Assembly (NCBI GenBank): GCA_947579665.1
Contig: OX388343.1
Coordinates: forward strand, 102,987,657-103,051,656
Length of the DNA stretch: 64,000 nucleotides
Direction of reading: 5' to 3'
DNA from: Sympetrum striolatum
Lineage: Eukaryota > Arthropoda > Insecta > Odonata > Libellulidae
Position 1 is the stretch's first letter. Every line of letters starts with the position of its first letter. Below the pieces are notes generated by a model, which worked only from the letters and a program-made list of their open reading frames with translations, did no database searches and had not been told where the DNA came from. Position numbers and translations under genes: made by a program. Positions 23,158 through 34,479 of the stretch are shown here, piece after piece.

Positions 23158-23562
23158 TCATGAAATGTTTGCCTCCGTAAATTTATGAAAGAGAATATTT
23201 AAATGTCTCAAGTGTTCCTGAAAACTTGAGGATGCGACGAGTATATCATCGACATAAATTGTGAGACTATGCCGAAGATCTGGACCAATAATCTTAACCA
23301 AACATCGTATCAACGCGGCACCACTGTTCTTTAAACCAAATGCAGCGCGTTGAAAAACGTAACTACAAGAATTGTAAATGAAACCGGTGCCCTTTTGATC
23401 CTCAGGGTGTAATTCCATTTGTAAATACGAGGCGGTGAAATCAATACACGTGAAATAATTAGCTTCGCGAAAATTTAGCGATATCTCGTCAATCCTAGGA
23501 GGAACGTCATTTTCGGGAATAGTGACGCTATTCAAGCGTCTGGCATCCAAGCAAAGGCGCAC
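23158..23562 (-). pseudogene. pol: Reverse transcriptase fragment, Ty3/gypsy type
   Basis: The 134-codon open frame carries RT motifs in order: RLCLDARRLNS at the start, the first catalytic aspartate in FTCIDFTASYLQ (about residue 38), the FQRAAFGLKNS block (about residue 69-79), and the YVDD box in IYVDDILVAS (about residue 102-111). It is a good match to RTs of Ty3/gypsy elements. The frame is shifted relative to its upstream part (23598-23900), so the protein cannot be made in one piece. It belongs to the minus-strand element between the two LTR remnants. Confidence 0.88.
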
Positions 23563-23597
23563 GCCACCATCCTTTTTTTTTAACGACCAAAAGGGGA

Positions 23598-23900
23598 TTA
23601 ATTTACGCAGTCTTTTCCTTGCGAATTATTCCATACGCGACCATTTCCTCGATTTTTTTCTTGCACCTTTTGCCGATAAGAAAATGAAATGGGGTAGGAT
23701 TTTTGTACAAACGGACGATCATCAGAGAGCTTTAGCTTATGGAGGAACCCCTTTATACGGTTCGGAGTCGATGAAAAAAGCGATTTGTATCTTATCAAAA
23801 GTTGACGTAACGCATTTTTTTCTTTACCGTCTAACTGATTTGAGCATTTTATCGCGTTTTCAATCTCGTCTACCTCGATTTTGCTCTCGAAGACCAACAT
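23598..23900 (-). pseudogene. N-terminal part of the RT region, frame-broken
   Basis: The open frame contains FSSTPNRIKGFLHKL and DDRPFVQKSYP, typical of the stretch between protease and RT in gypsy-type Pol. The ends are distorted: after about residue 72 the reading no longer follows the family pattern, and at least one frameshift separates it from the RT core at 23562. It follows the protease frame (23906-24784), which is in a different phase. Confidence 0.65.
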
Positions 23901-23905
23901 ACTCG

Positions 23906-24784
23906 TTACGTTACATATTTTTTTTTCTCAAAAGGGATCGATAAAACGGTAGACCCGGAACATCGAATCTTTACAATATTTTCCTCAAAATCAATAATTA
24001 TTTTATTGTCAATCAGAAAGTCAATTCCTAATATAATCGGTTTGATTAAATTCTTTATTACTAGGCTCTCTACCTCGAATTCTCTTCCTTCGATTTGTAC
24101 GGTAAGAAGTACCTGTTGGGTGATGGGTTTTGTTTTGCCGTTGTCAGCACAAATTATTCGGGAACGATTTAAGGGGAAGGAAGGGATTGCCCCCCTGTTC
24201 TTTAAGTCGTTTAAAAATTTATCTGAAACGGCCGAGATTTCACTTCCCTTATCTAATAACGCCTTTAGCCTTTCGTCGCGTGCTTTCGCGATTGCCCCGC
24301 TGCATTTTTGCGCTTCGGAAAGTTCCTCACGGGAAAGCTCTAATGCGTCCGTCCTAGCCTTTAGATTACCCACCTCGGACATAACTAAGGCACGGCATTC
24401 TTCCCGTACACCCTCAACTTTCGTCGTAATCTCCTGATTAAGTCTCGTGTTAGTCGTCTCTATCTCCTTATGAAGCGAGAATACACTACTTTTTAATTTT
24501 TTACGCAGGTTTTCATTAGATTCTTTTATACTTTTTAATTCCCGAAGAATTAAGGACAACGTATCATCTGTGGTTTCTTGACTGACCCTAGTTTGGGGCG
24601 TCTCTCGGTCGGTGACGTCCTCCGCACGAGCTGTTTTTGACCTTGGTTCTGTCTCGGGCGTTTCTAATAGCATTTTGCCGAAGGCGCATGCTAGACCCTC
24701 ATTTTCCGAATCGTTAGCGTCACCCGTGACCTCCCGATATTGGCGTAAAGCAGCTGATTGCTTGTCCATCTCGTCCATTGCCAA
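23906..24784 (-). pseudogene. Gag N-terminus joined in frame to a retropepsin-like protease
   Basis: The 292-codon frame has a polar, charged first part with a predicted coiled coil (about residues 75-175, many E/K/R/L heptads), then a retropepsin-like domain from about residue 185. The flap and second half read as LLTVQIEGREFEVESLVIKN and IILGIDFLIDNKIIIDF, the latter being the usual ILGxDFL motif. The catalytic triad should read D-T/S-G-S. Here it is LLDKGSEIS, so the threonine is replaced by lysine and activity is doubtful. No nucleocapsid zinc knuckle is visible between the two parts, which suggests an internal deletion that kept the frame. Start chosen at the first Met (MAMDEMD). Confidence 0.65.
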
Positions 24785-24916
24785 TGCCCAAAACTAAACG
24801 TCACGAAATATAAAATTAGGATTGTCGCAAATCGCGTATAAAAAATGGAATTCGAGTTTCTTTAGAACATGAAATAATTGCAATTTCGCGTGAATAACGT
24901 GAATTCATTCGAGCCG

Positions 24917-24933
24917 CGCGTTCTTGGGCGCCA
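24917..24933 (-). other. Primer binding site of the LTR element
   Basis: On the minus strand, TGGCGCCCAAGAACGCG begins two bases inside the end of the 5' LTR remnant (CACTACA). TGGCGCC is a common start of tRNA-complementary primer sites. The matching tRNA was not determined. Confidence 0.65.
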
Positions 24934-24935
24934 TT

Positions 24936-25013
24936 TGTAGTGGATCACCGGTGTTTACGGCGTTTCACCCAATACGATCAGAGGTTCGTAATTATTTTCA
25001 TTAACGGAGCGCC
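24936..25013 (-). mobile_element. 5' LTR remnant (78 bp)
   Basis: It is the same as 21501-21578 apart from two G/A differences. The similarity stops at a GGCGCC motif, after which unrelated sequence follows. The remaining ~980 bp of the 5' LTR, including its promoter, are missing, so the element cannot be transcribed from its own LTR. Confidence 0.8.
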
Positions 25014-26509
25014 TAATCCGACTTCAAACTTGAATCCGACTTCAAACTTGGCCTATAGAAAGATCAAGTACATACAAATCAAACAGTGCAATCACAGCTA
25101 TCAATGTGTCCTGGGTTCGACACCAGGTGTCTCTGCAATCAGAAGTTGATCTGATTTTTAGGAATTATTTTGAAACCTTTCCCAATAATATAGAAACTTG
25201 AAATTTGACATATATTATTATATATATATATATTTTTCCTCAGGCTATTAGAGATACTAATAGGGAGGAATGAATAATGGTGGTGTATTACTATCCCTGC
25301 CATACGCCTGTAGTGGCTCGTAGGGCATACATCTAAATCTATATCTAAATCAAGTTTATAAAGTCAGACGTTCATAAAATAAGTATCCGTAATAAAAAAT
25401 TGGGTTGTTTGCTAGAAAGTCTTCGTTTACTTAAATACACTAATATAATAATATTATATGGGGATATTTTTAAGAGTGCAATAACATCTAATTTCCTTAG
25501 CACCATGGTGAGTATGGAGCTTTGAATTAGCCAGAGAATAGCTTCCACTGGGAGGCTGTAAAGGAGATGGTCCTGAATCCTGTTGATATAGGCACGAAAG
25601 TGAAAAATATACTTAGCGCCTGCAATACTTGGAAGGATCAACATATGGTTAAATACTTTCCTCCCGAATTATTGAAACCTGAATGCATTTTTACGTGAAT
25701 TTCTCCACGCGAAGGCAACAATTGACGAATGACCAAGGTCACCGAGCTCCCTCTTAAAAAATGTAAGACAAGTCCGATATATGCGCAGAAATTATTCGAT
25801 TTTTATAAAATCATGTTTGCTTTAACTTTGGAATTGGTATTTTTCCTCTTAATTCCGGACGGATAAAGATTTCGTGTATTCTAGAACACGAATGGCGTAT
25901 GTAAATTTATAATTACGAATTTCCTTCGTCTGCATGATTAAGTTGGCGAAAAGTTATATTCCGTAGACAAAATTCAAATTTTACATCAGAGACCAAAATA
26001 TGGTCATCTGTTCTCACTATAATCTCGATAAACATTCTTTTCCTCTAGACTGCAAAAATCTCGTTCTCTAAAGATGAGAATCACCACATCGCGTATACCC
26101 AATCTAATCTCACTTAATCCTAATTGCTAAGCATTATTCAAACCGAATTGCCAATCTTCACATTATTTAGAGATTTAAATTATTGTTCATGTATTTTAGT
26201 GCATTTAAGATTGAAATAGGAATAAATATATATTCATCCTCTCGTTCTATGAATACGATAACTATCTGTGAAAGAAAAATGCCGAAATAGATATGACGAA
26301 CTCGGGGAGAGATCGCGCGAAGGCTCTAAGAATAGTTTGAAAGAAAGGAAATTTGCGTAAGTTCTAGGCTCCGACTCAAATATTACCGCTTTTCGAGGCT
26401 TTCCTCGGTGTTGCCAGTCAGTCACAGAAAGCAGAATTCCAAATAGTTTCTGCGAAAGCCACTGGTGCGCTCGCAAAGTATTGCGATAATTTTTTCCGCC
26501 ACTGTACTT
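25014..26509. other. No gene; short duplications and a SINE-like fragment
   Basis: At 25014-25050 an 18-base block ('aatccgacttcaaactt') occurs twice in tandem. At 25100-25215 there is a B-box-like GGGTTCGACACCAGG followed by 'caataatatagaaacttga', similar to 53640-53760. An (AT)n tract lies at 25217-25232. No coding frame with a recognisable domain was seen in the rest. Confidence 0.4.
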
Positions 26510-26734
26510 CATTGAATCGCATACATTTTCCTAAGAGTGATTTCGGAAAGCCATTCTCTGCCTAAACAAGAGTACCGATATTTATGATTTGCTATTTAAT
26601 ATAATTATTCGCTCGCTAATATTGTAAAATGTCGCGATTATTGGGAAGGCTATAAAATATCTGCTTAAGATAGAACATCGATAAGAGCATTCATTTTCAA
26701 TTTGCAACAGTTGAGGATATAATTCAAACAGAAT
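26510..26734 (+). repeat. Repeat family T, third copy (outer flank of the inverted repeat)
   Basis: Blocks 'cattctctgcct', 'ctaatattgtaaaatgtcgcgattattgg' and 'gaggatataattcaaac' match 19440-19670 and 20860-21040. It runs directly into the left arm at about 26735, so the arm looks like an extension of family T. Confidence 0.6.
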
Positions 26735-27437
26735 ACATTGAAGCGTATAAATAGGACATCCGCTTACCTAATTTAAAAGATCCAGTCTTCCGCTACCCTC
26801 GCGTATCATCTGGGACGAATCCTTCCGCAGTCCCTTTCTATCGAAAGGTAAATTACTTATGTGGCAGCCCACTGTAGAAATCAGAGTAAATTCAAATACT
26901 CTAAAATCTAAAATAAATTTAAAATGTCATATTAATAAAAAAATTAACTAGTTAAATGTTTAAGCCTACAGCCGTAAGTACACATGAATTTGTATCGATA
27001 TATTTTCGAAACCGCTAAAACCGTTACCCACAATGCCTCATGACACCCAGTTTGAAAAACAACAAACGGTCACGTGTTTAGTTCCCGGTAAAAGCCTTAG
27101 CGAGAAATGACCTAATATGTCGAAGCACTTTTAACAATAAGAAAGATCTGGCACTATTAACAATGCTTACTATCATTACTTAACAACACCAAAAACCAGG
27201 ACTAAATGTTAAGAAAATGAACAAACAATAGATATGATGCACGCATCTGTTTCAAAGGAAAACGAAACTTAATTCGATCGAACATAGGCGATGAATCTCA
27301 TGCACTAACACTATTAAAGGATTGCAGTTAACGGAAATGAAATGTCTAGCACTATCAGCTATAATCAATACATCGTGCAACATGTTTAAGCATTTAACCA
27401 ACATTTAAAAATCTTTCAACCGCATATTTCGTATACG

Positions 27438-27560
27438 AATCCTTGACTCGAGCCTCGATCTCCCGTTTGCAGGGCGAATTCTCTTCATGGACATGTTAGG
27501 CAACCTCTCGGAGTACCGCGTTCAAGTCCTGGGAAAGTCGGACTTTTTCCTCCTCTAAGA
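27438..27560. other. tRNA-like module in the left arm (inverted copy at 31625-31745)
   Basis: An inward 'gactcgagcctcgatc' (27449) and an outward GCGTTCAAGTCCTGG (27508) are again two T-arm-like sequences pointing away from each other, about 60 bp apart. The outward one is followed by a T5 run at 27541-27545. In the right arm the better preserved version reads GCGTTCGAGTCCTGG on the minus strand. The opposite side has no T-run. Confidence 0.45.
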
Positions 27561-29762
27561 TACACCACCCAAGATATGATTTTTTTATTAATCATAAAAG
27601 CTCAAGAGGAATTATCTTCGATTCCTTTTCGAAAATCAATCTCGAAATTAAGAAAAAAATGTACGTATTTGAAATGAATGACAACTAAAACGAATGGCAT
27701 TCGAAAAGTAAGCTCCGGCTAAATCGCAAAGAAATACGCGATGTATGACGGCGGCTCCTATCGTTACCTAACATAACCGAGGTTTTACATGAATTACATA
27801 AACTAATAATGTGCATCGAGAACAATTTTGTACGGTAAATTCTAATAACATTCCCTAAAAGTGATCGCATGAAATATTTGTTTAAGATGTTTTATGAAAC
27901 TAAGCTTTACAGGAAATCATGGGTCGCAACGAGCAACATCTTCACCAAGACCATGTTAGCACAAGAAGGCAAATTCAAATCAGTAGCAGCTATTTTTAAA
28001 GACTTACCAAGTGACTGCTCCGGGAGAAATCTCGGCAACGACTGAAGACTTAACCTTCTTACAAGGTTAAAACAATGTTGATCCTCTCTGATTGGCCGAT
28101 TTGGAGTTCAACGACCAAGTTTCCGTCCCCTAGTCTAATGATTTTAATTTTTTTTATAATTTAATTATAATTAAATATGCATTTACGTATGTGAAATAAA
28201 ATATATTTTTTTAATTAAAAAGTTTAATCACTATAAAATTTTCCTTTAAAGTTATATTTTTTAATATAATGAATTGGATTATGCCACATTGCCATTGCTT
28301 GCAAAATTCTCTTGGATTCTGATTGGCCGATTTTGAATTTTACATAGTCTCGTACATTCCCCAGTCTATTTAAATTAGCAAATTATAATTTTAATTAAAA
28401 TTATATTTTTTTTTCCTTCATGTTTTTTTTTCGCTTTCGAAATATTTTTCTTTGTTTTGGATAGCTCCTTAAAACAATTTAAATCTGAGGATACATATTA
28501 CGTAATATGATATCACAATTATCACAACCTGTAGCCCTCCATCTTCCTTTAAGAATAGATTGTGTTTGGTTCATCGTCCTACTACACAAATTTATGTCGT
28601 AATTCTCTATACTCATTATACTTTGCCAAATCTTCCTCTGATTAATAATTTCTCCCTCATTTACAATTCGGGTTTTTGAAGTAAAATACACGATGGATGG
28701 CCTTCATTGCATTCTAAAGTAACTTCCCCTTCGAATATTTGTCAGCTGAGCTTATCAGTCCCATGTCGTAAACTCTCATTGTATATCCACAGACATTCGT
28801 TGCGAGGAATTTAAAGGTTAGATAAAGACCCACATTGTGAAAAGAGGACAGAACAATCACTTGCAAAGCTTGAAACCATACGTCTGAGAATGATGCCTTT
28901 TGAAATCTAAAATCATGAAATGATATTGTGATTTATTAGACCAAAGAATATTATTCAAATGCTACACTTATTGCGCTACAGAAATATTACTTTACTTAAT
29001 CATTGTAAACTCTTTCTGGAATATTTTCGAGAATGAAATCGCTTGATTCTTTGATGAAGTACCACACTCAGTGATGTTTAACACCATTGAATCTATCACA
29101 TGCAAAATCATTGGAAAAAGATAAGTTATGTCTACATAACATCTCTTTGTAAACCTATGGAATAAAATCGATAGTCTCAGACTCAATTTTACAGCAATAC
29201 TACATGTCATATAGATATTCATATCACTTATTAGTTATATTCTTCGGGACGTTTTCAAAGATTAGCATTACCTGTAACTACAGCATGAATCCATTCTCAG
29301 GCTTCGATTCCTTGACGATTCGTTCATCACAGTTGAGGAATTACATACCTTTTCATTCCTATCCAAGGATCAGAGATGACTTTCAGCTGTTTCGTTCACG
29401 AAAAGCTTTTAACTTGATTATTGAACCCTTGCGTTGCACTTCTGACACTCTCACTGTATAAAAGTAAACTTGATCTTGTTCACAGTCACTACAGGTTATC
29501 CACATCTGTAAAACATTTTTGCACTTGAAAATCACCAGTCTTAAAAACACCACTTCACACACGACCTAAAGGTTACCACGAGGCTTTGGCATTTTTGCGC
29601 GCTTTTGAGAACTTACGATCGTCTTCTTCCAAAAACTGAACTACGTAAAGGCGTTCCATGAGCTATGACTAATGTCAGGTGACTGTTTGCTCTCGTCATG
29701 TTTTCACTATGGAGTCGTTATCTAACTCTAAAATTCTTTGTGGCGAATTCTTGTGGATATAC

Positions 29763-29868
29763 AATGAGTTCTGAAAACATCGGAGGGATAAGCCCAGCGG
29801 ACAAATATTCAAAGCAGAAGGTTCTTTTGGTATACGAAGGAGGCCATCCATTTTGTGATTTCCTTCGT
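29763..29868 (+). other. Short open frame conserved in both arms of the inverted repeat
   Basis: From an ATG at 29779 the right arm encodes about 30 residues (beginning MSSENIGGISPADKYSK, ending before a TAG after FLR). The left arm, minus strand near 28695-28780, encodes a related peptide from an ATG (…ISSADKYSKGK…) that is then interrupted by a stop. The amino-acid pattern xISxADKYSK and EGGHPxC/EGHPSC is kept better than the flanks. It could be a decayed first exon of an element-encoded protein; I cannot name it. Confidence 0.3.
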
Positions 29869-32079
29869 TAGTGCATTAATGAAACATATAACATCGGTAT
29901 TAGATATACGTGTGACTTACGTGTGCAGCAGTGGTTTTAAATATTAATATTTGTGACTCTTAAAGGCGAAAGCAACGTCAATCAGGAGGATATTCATAAG
30001 GTGGGAAGAAATACAGAGTATGGATGTAATCTACATTTTGAATAAATGATAGCACGGTGAAGGAAGCATTTCAAGAGGAAACAATCAAGAGGTAAGATAA
30101 ATTGGAGTCAGACCCGTATGAAATGCATTTCTTGTCATGAGATATTGAAGTTTCGCATTATAAAATGTCATACTTTCTTTTGAGTTCGTGCCTGCTTAAA
30201 TTTCATGACTATAGGATAAGGCAACAATTAGAAAGCATTTATCAAAATTGTGATTAAACATCAATGGAGTGAAATGTATTCAATGTTAATGTAATGTACG
30301 CTTTTGGTATCGTTAAGTATTCAACTTAGGGCATTAGTGAGGACCCATAATAAACCTTGTTACATGTGATATAACTTCCAGAAATTTCGATGGAGTTAAT
30401 TTCATGCCAGAAAGGAACCGTAATATATATCAAAGAAAGGATGTGATTGATATTTTTCTAAGACATCGACATCATCAAATTCCGGGAGAATTTAATTTTT
30501 AAAGCACTTATAGATAAATAAATTATAATGTGTAATAACAATGTAAACGTGTGAGATAAGGAAATGCGCTAATCGCATTCTTTTGTTAATGAAAGATGGG
30601 AAGTTACGAACTGTGATAATTAGGATGTAATAATACGAAATACGATTATACGAAGATTTTATTTCCTTAAAGACGCTATATTTTTTTTTTCTAATACATC
30701 TCCGCAATTGCGAGCAATGCCTTGGTAACATCATCCAATTCCTTTAGTGGAAAATATATTACTTTGCAGCAAAATTTAATGTTCTAAAGAATTATTTACT
30801 TCGCTAAATATATATAATCTAAGTGAATTCATATTTAATTATCGCAAATAGTTTACGAAATTGAAATAATTTTACTTGGGGACGGTGTGACGGACATAGA
30901 TTTTAAAATCAACCAATCAGAGAAGAGCAACATTATTTAAACCGAACATCCAATTCATTTAGTGAATAAAATGTTCATTTAAAGGAAAATTTATATTCTT
31001 ATATTTATTTATTTCTGTAAATATAATATATCACATAAGTAAATGCATTTTTGATTACAATTATAATTTACGAAAATTAAATTAATAGGCGGGGAAAGGA
31101 CGTTGAACTCAAAATCGACCAATCAGAGAGGATCAACTTTGTTTAAACCTAGATAGACGGTTAAGTCCTCAGTCGTCGCCGAGATTTCTCCCGGAGCACT
31201 CACTTGGTAAGTCTTTAAAAATAACTGTTACTGATTTGAATTTGCCTTCTTGTGTTAACATGGTCTTGGTGAAGATACTGCTCCTCGTTCCTGTAAAGCT
31301 AAGCTAATAAAACATCTCAAACAAATTTTTCATGCTATCACTTTTAGGGAATATTATTAGGATTTCCCGTACAAAATTGTTCTCGATGCACATTATTAGT
31401 TTATGTAATTCATGTAAAATCTCGGTTATGTTAGGTAACGGTAGGAGCCGCCGTCATACATCGCGTATTTCTTGGCGATTTAGGCGGAGCTTATTTTCTT
31501 TGTAGTTGTCATTAATTTAGGGGTACGTACATTCTTTCTTAATTTCAAGAATGATTTTCGAAAATATTTCCACTTGTGCTTTTATGATTTATAAGAAAAT
31601 CATATCTTGGGTGCTGTATCTTAGAGGAGGAAAAAGTCCGATTTTGCCAGGACTCGAACGCGGTACTACGAGAGGTTACTTAACATGTCCATGAAGAGCA
31701 TTCGCCCGGCAAACGGGAGATCGAGGCTCGAGTCAAGGATTCGTAAACGAAATTGGCGGTTGAAAGATTTTTAAATGTTGGTTAAATGCTTAAACATGCT
31801 GCACGATGTATTGATTATAGCTGATAGTGCTAGACATTTCATTTCCGTTAACTGCAATCCTACAATAGTGTTAGTGCATGAGATTCACCGCCTATGTTCG
31901 GTCGAATTAAGTTTCGTTTTCCTTTGAAAAAGATGCGTGCATAATATCTATTGTTTGCTCATTTGCTTAACAGTTAGTCCTGGTTCTTGGTGTTATTAAG
32001 TAATGATGATAAGCATTGTTAAAAGTGCTTCGACAGCTTAGGTAATTTTACGCTAAAGCTCCTACCGGGAATCGAAGCC

Positions 32080-32110
32080 GGGACCCCATTCATCGAAGGC
32101 AACAGTAATA
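32080..32110 (-). other. tRNA-like 3' half in the right arm
   Basis: On the minus strand, GGTCCCGGCTTCGATTCCCGG is the counterpart of 7784-7804. The equivalent left-arm site at 27070-27110 is decayed ('agttcccggtaaaagcc'). No full tRNA fold is visible. Confidence 0.5.
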
Positions 32111-32565
32111 ATAATTAAGTTTCCGTTCTTAAGCTCGAATTTTATAAGCATAACCTACACCAACAAATTAAATGAATGCTCTATTCTTTAGTTATCTGTC
32201 CCAAGAATAAAATGTCACCCATTCTTTTGTAGTTAGTCGTTTGTTTTTTTTTTAAACTGGGTGTCGCGAGGCATTGTGGGTAACGGTATCAGCGGTTTCG
32301 AAAGTTATCGATACAGGTTCGTGTTTGCCCTTGGTTGTAGGTTTAAACGTTTACCTGATTGAATTTATTAAAATATCGTTTTTAATTATTTTCAGATTTT
32401 AGAGTAATTGAATCTACTCTGATTTCTACAGTGGGCTGCAACATAAGTAATTTGCCTTTCGATAGAAAGGGACTGAGGAAGGATTCGTCCCCGATGATAC
32501 CCGAGGGTAGCGGAAGACTGGATCTCTTGAATTAGGTAAGCGGAAATTTTATTCATGGGCCTCAT

Positions 32566-33510
32566 CGTATTCTAATTGAAAAGGTTTCTAGGTTAGGGAG
32601 GCATGTTTCGGTAAATTTTCCATTACTTTATTACGTGACTTATCTCCGAGTATAAAGCAAAAATTCTCTTTCTTTAAAAAGGAAGCTTTTATTTCCGTAT
32701 GAATCGTAATGAAAATGAAATGTCACGTAAGCATGATGTGGATCTAAAACCCTTGTAGTTATGATTAAGATAAGGATGAAAATCTACTTTGCAATATTAC
32801 AGTATTATGCTTTTTAGGATCGCGTGCCGAATCGATATTTTTGGATTACAAACGTTGGCGTAATCATATGCCTCTTACATACTATGAAAATTGATTTATT
32901 TTTTTCTTTTGAGTGAGATTATTTGTTATACATTAACTGACTTTAATTGATTCAATGCAGTTGGTTTATCATTCATTCGTTTCTGCTATCATACCAATTT
33001 TAGTTTTAAAACAGATGCCAATTTAGACTCTAACGTTCATTCATAAATTCACCCGTTCTTCGGCATTATTAATCAGAGCTCCATGACTTCACAGTGTTGG
33101 ACTATCTTTTCTGTAAAATTTTGGTTATTACGTCTCGTCTGATGCACTTTCGCCCTCCAATTAACTGTAAATTACCGTGAGCTGGTGAAAGTTGTTTACA
33201 TTCATATTGCCCTTTCGCTTTCCCTATTCTCTGCTCTCGATGCATTATTATGGCCGAAAAGTTAGCTGAGATGCTAATGATTTCCTTAGACCCAAAATCG
33301 CGTACCGAATTCCTTGAATTCTTTATCCTCGATTTCTGAAGGTCAAAGTGCCGTCCTAATTGAACCTATTGTGTTAGTTTTTACGTTTTAATTTTTTCAG
33401 ATTTGGGGAAAGTGAATATTCTCGGAAAGCCATAATCGACACCTGGATAAGCCATACAGGTTTCAACAGAAAGCGACAGCGAAAGGATTCGTCATGTAAC
33501 GCTATCATAT
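32566..33510 (-). repeat. Repeat family T, inverted copy
   Basis: On the minus strand, 33500-33390 ('gacgaatcctttcgctgtc') corresponds to 19750-19840, and 33270-33130 ('gagagcagagaatagggaaagc') to 20000-20110, in the same order. Together with 19340-20110 it forms another inverted pair about 13 kb apart. The 32570-33120 part has no clear match. Confidence 0.55.
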
Positions 33511-34470
33511 TCATAATCTTATTTCTTTCATTAATGTGGAGCACCTCATCTCCTGGTTTCGAGACCAATTCGCGAGTACTACCAGTCCTCTCCTCCCAGT
33601 CCCATTACTAAAAATTCATCGCTGCCTCTTTATCATCGAAATCATTACATTTACTATGTATACATATTATAAGAGGCATCTTTGATTGTTGTTTAATGAG
33701 CTAAAGAATCATTATAAGATATTCTTTATTGTAAATAATTTTTTCAGTTTCTCAATTAAATTTCATATGATAATTTTTAAAAATTTTATTTATTGTTTGA
33801 GTTATTAGACTACATTTAATAAATTATAATAGTCATTCAAATATTTGAAATAAAATATTCAAATATTTCTTTGAAAATATTCTGAATTCCCCATAAACAT
33901 TTCTAGTTGGATGCTGCACTTCATGCACTTTAACGCAGTGAATGCAGTGTTTGGTAGCTGTAGTTTCTTTCTGTAAACTTTCCTTTCGATATTTGATTCA
34001 AATTGACTTTGAATTTAAATTTGGAGTATTAGAACCTTGATACCGACTCTTTTGGCAGTATTTATCTTTTTATGCTCACCCATGAATCATGAATGGATAT
34101 CAGTTAGGAATCATTAAAACTCAAATTCACGTAATTCTAAAACGTTTCCTAGCACAGTTCTTTTTCTTTAACGGAATTTCTGGAGTAATCATTTATAACA
34201 TTTTTGGAATTCCATCAAATATCCTTCTAACGCACATTCTGAAAAGAATTTGGATTTGATTTTTGCATTATTTATTGTTTTAAGATATTTGCTTTATTCA
34301 CATATTATTAAATTCCCGTTTCTCTTCAATATTTTTTATGGATCCAAATTCAAATTTTAAATATGAATTAAATAAGCAAACAATTACAAGTATTTTATTT
34401 ATGTATATTAGTTAAGATATCTTCGCGTTTGAGGTTGAATTAATTAATATACTGAATGCCTAAAAATTCT
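33511..34470. other. AT-rich DNA without recognised feature
   Basis: I see no coding frame, RNA gene or repeat that I could support. Confidence 0.4.
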
Positions 34471-34479
34471 TTAACATCT

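Larger units (their letters stand above)
26735..32565. mobile_element. Giant imperfect inverted repeat (5.8 kb, arms 2-2.8 kb)
   Basis: The left arm (about 26735-28830) is the reverse complement of the right arm (about 29740-32565). Markers pair outward to inward: 'gcttacctaatt' 26762 / 32532; 'tctatcgaaagg' 26847 / 32456; the tRNA-like block 27440-27560 / 31625-31745; 'ctcggcaacgactga' 28030 / 31160; 'ctgattggccgatt' 28108 and 28319 / 'aatc.accaatcag' at 31118 and 30911; 'tgtatatccaca' 28780 / 29760. The arms are perhaps 80-90% alike by eye, and the right one carries about 0.7 kb extra between 29870 and 30840. The ~0.9 kb centre has no recognisable transposase. It could be a non-autonomous DNA transposon with long TIRs or two family T copies head to head. 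Confidence 0.7.
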
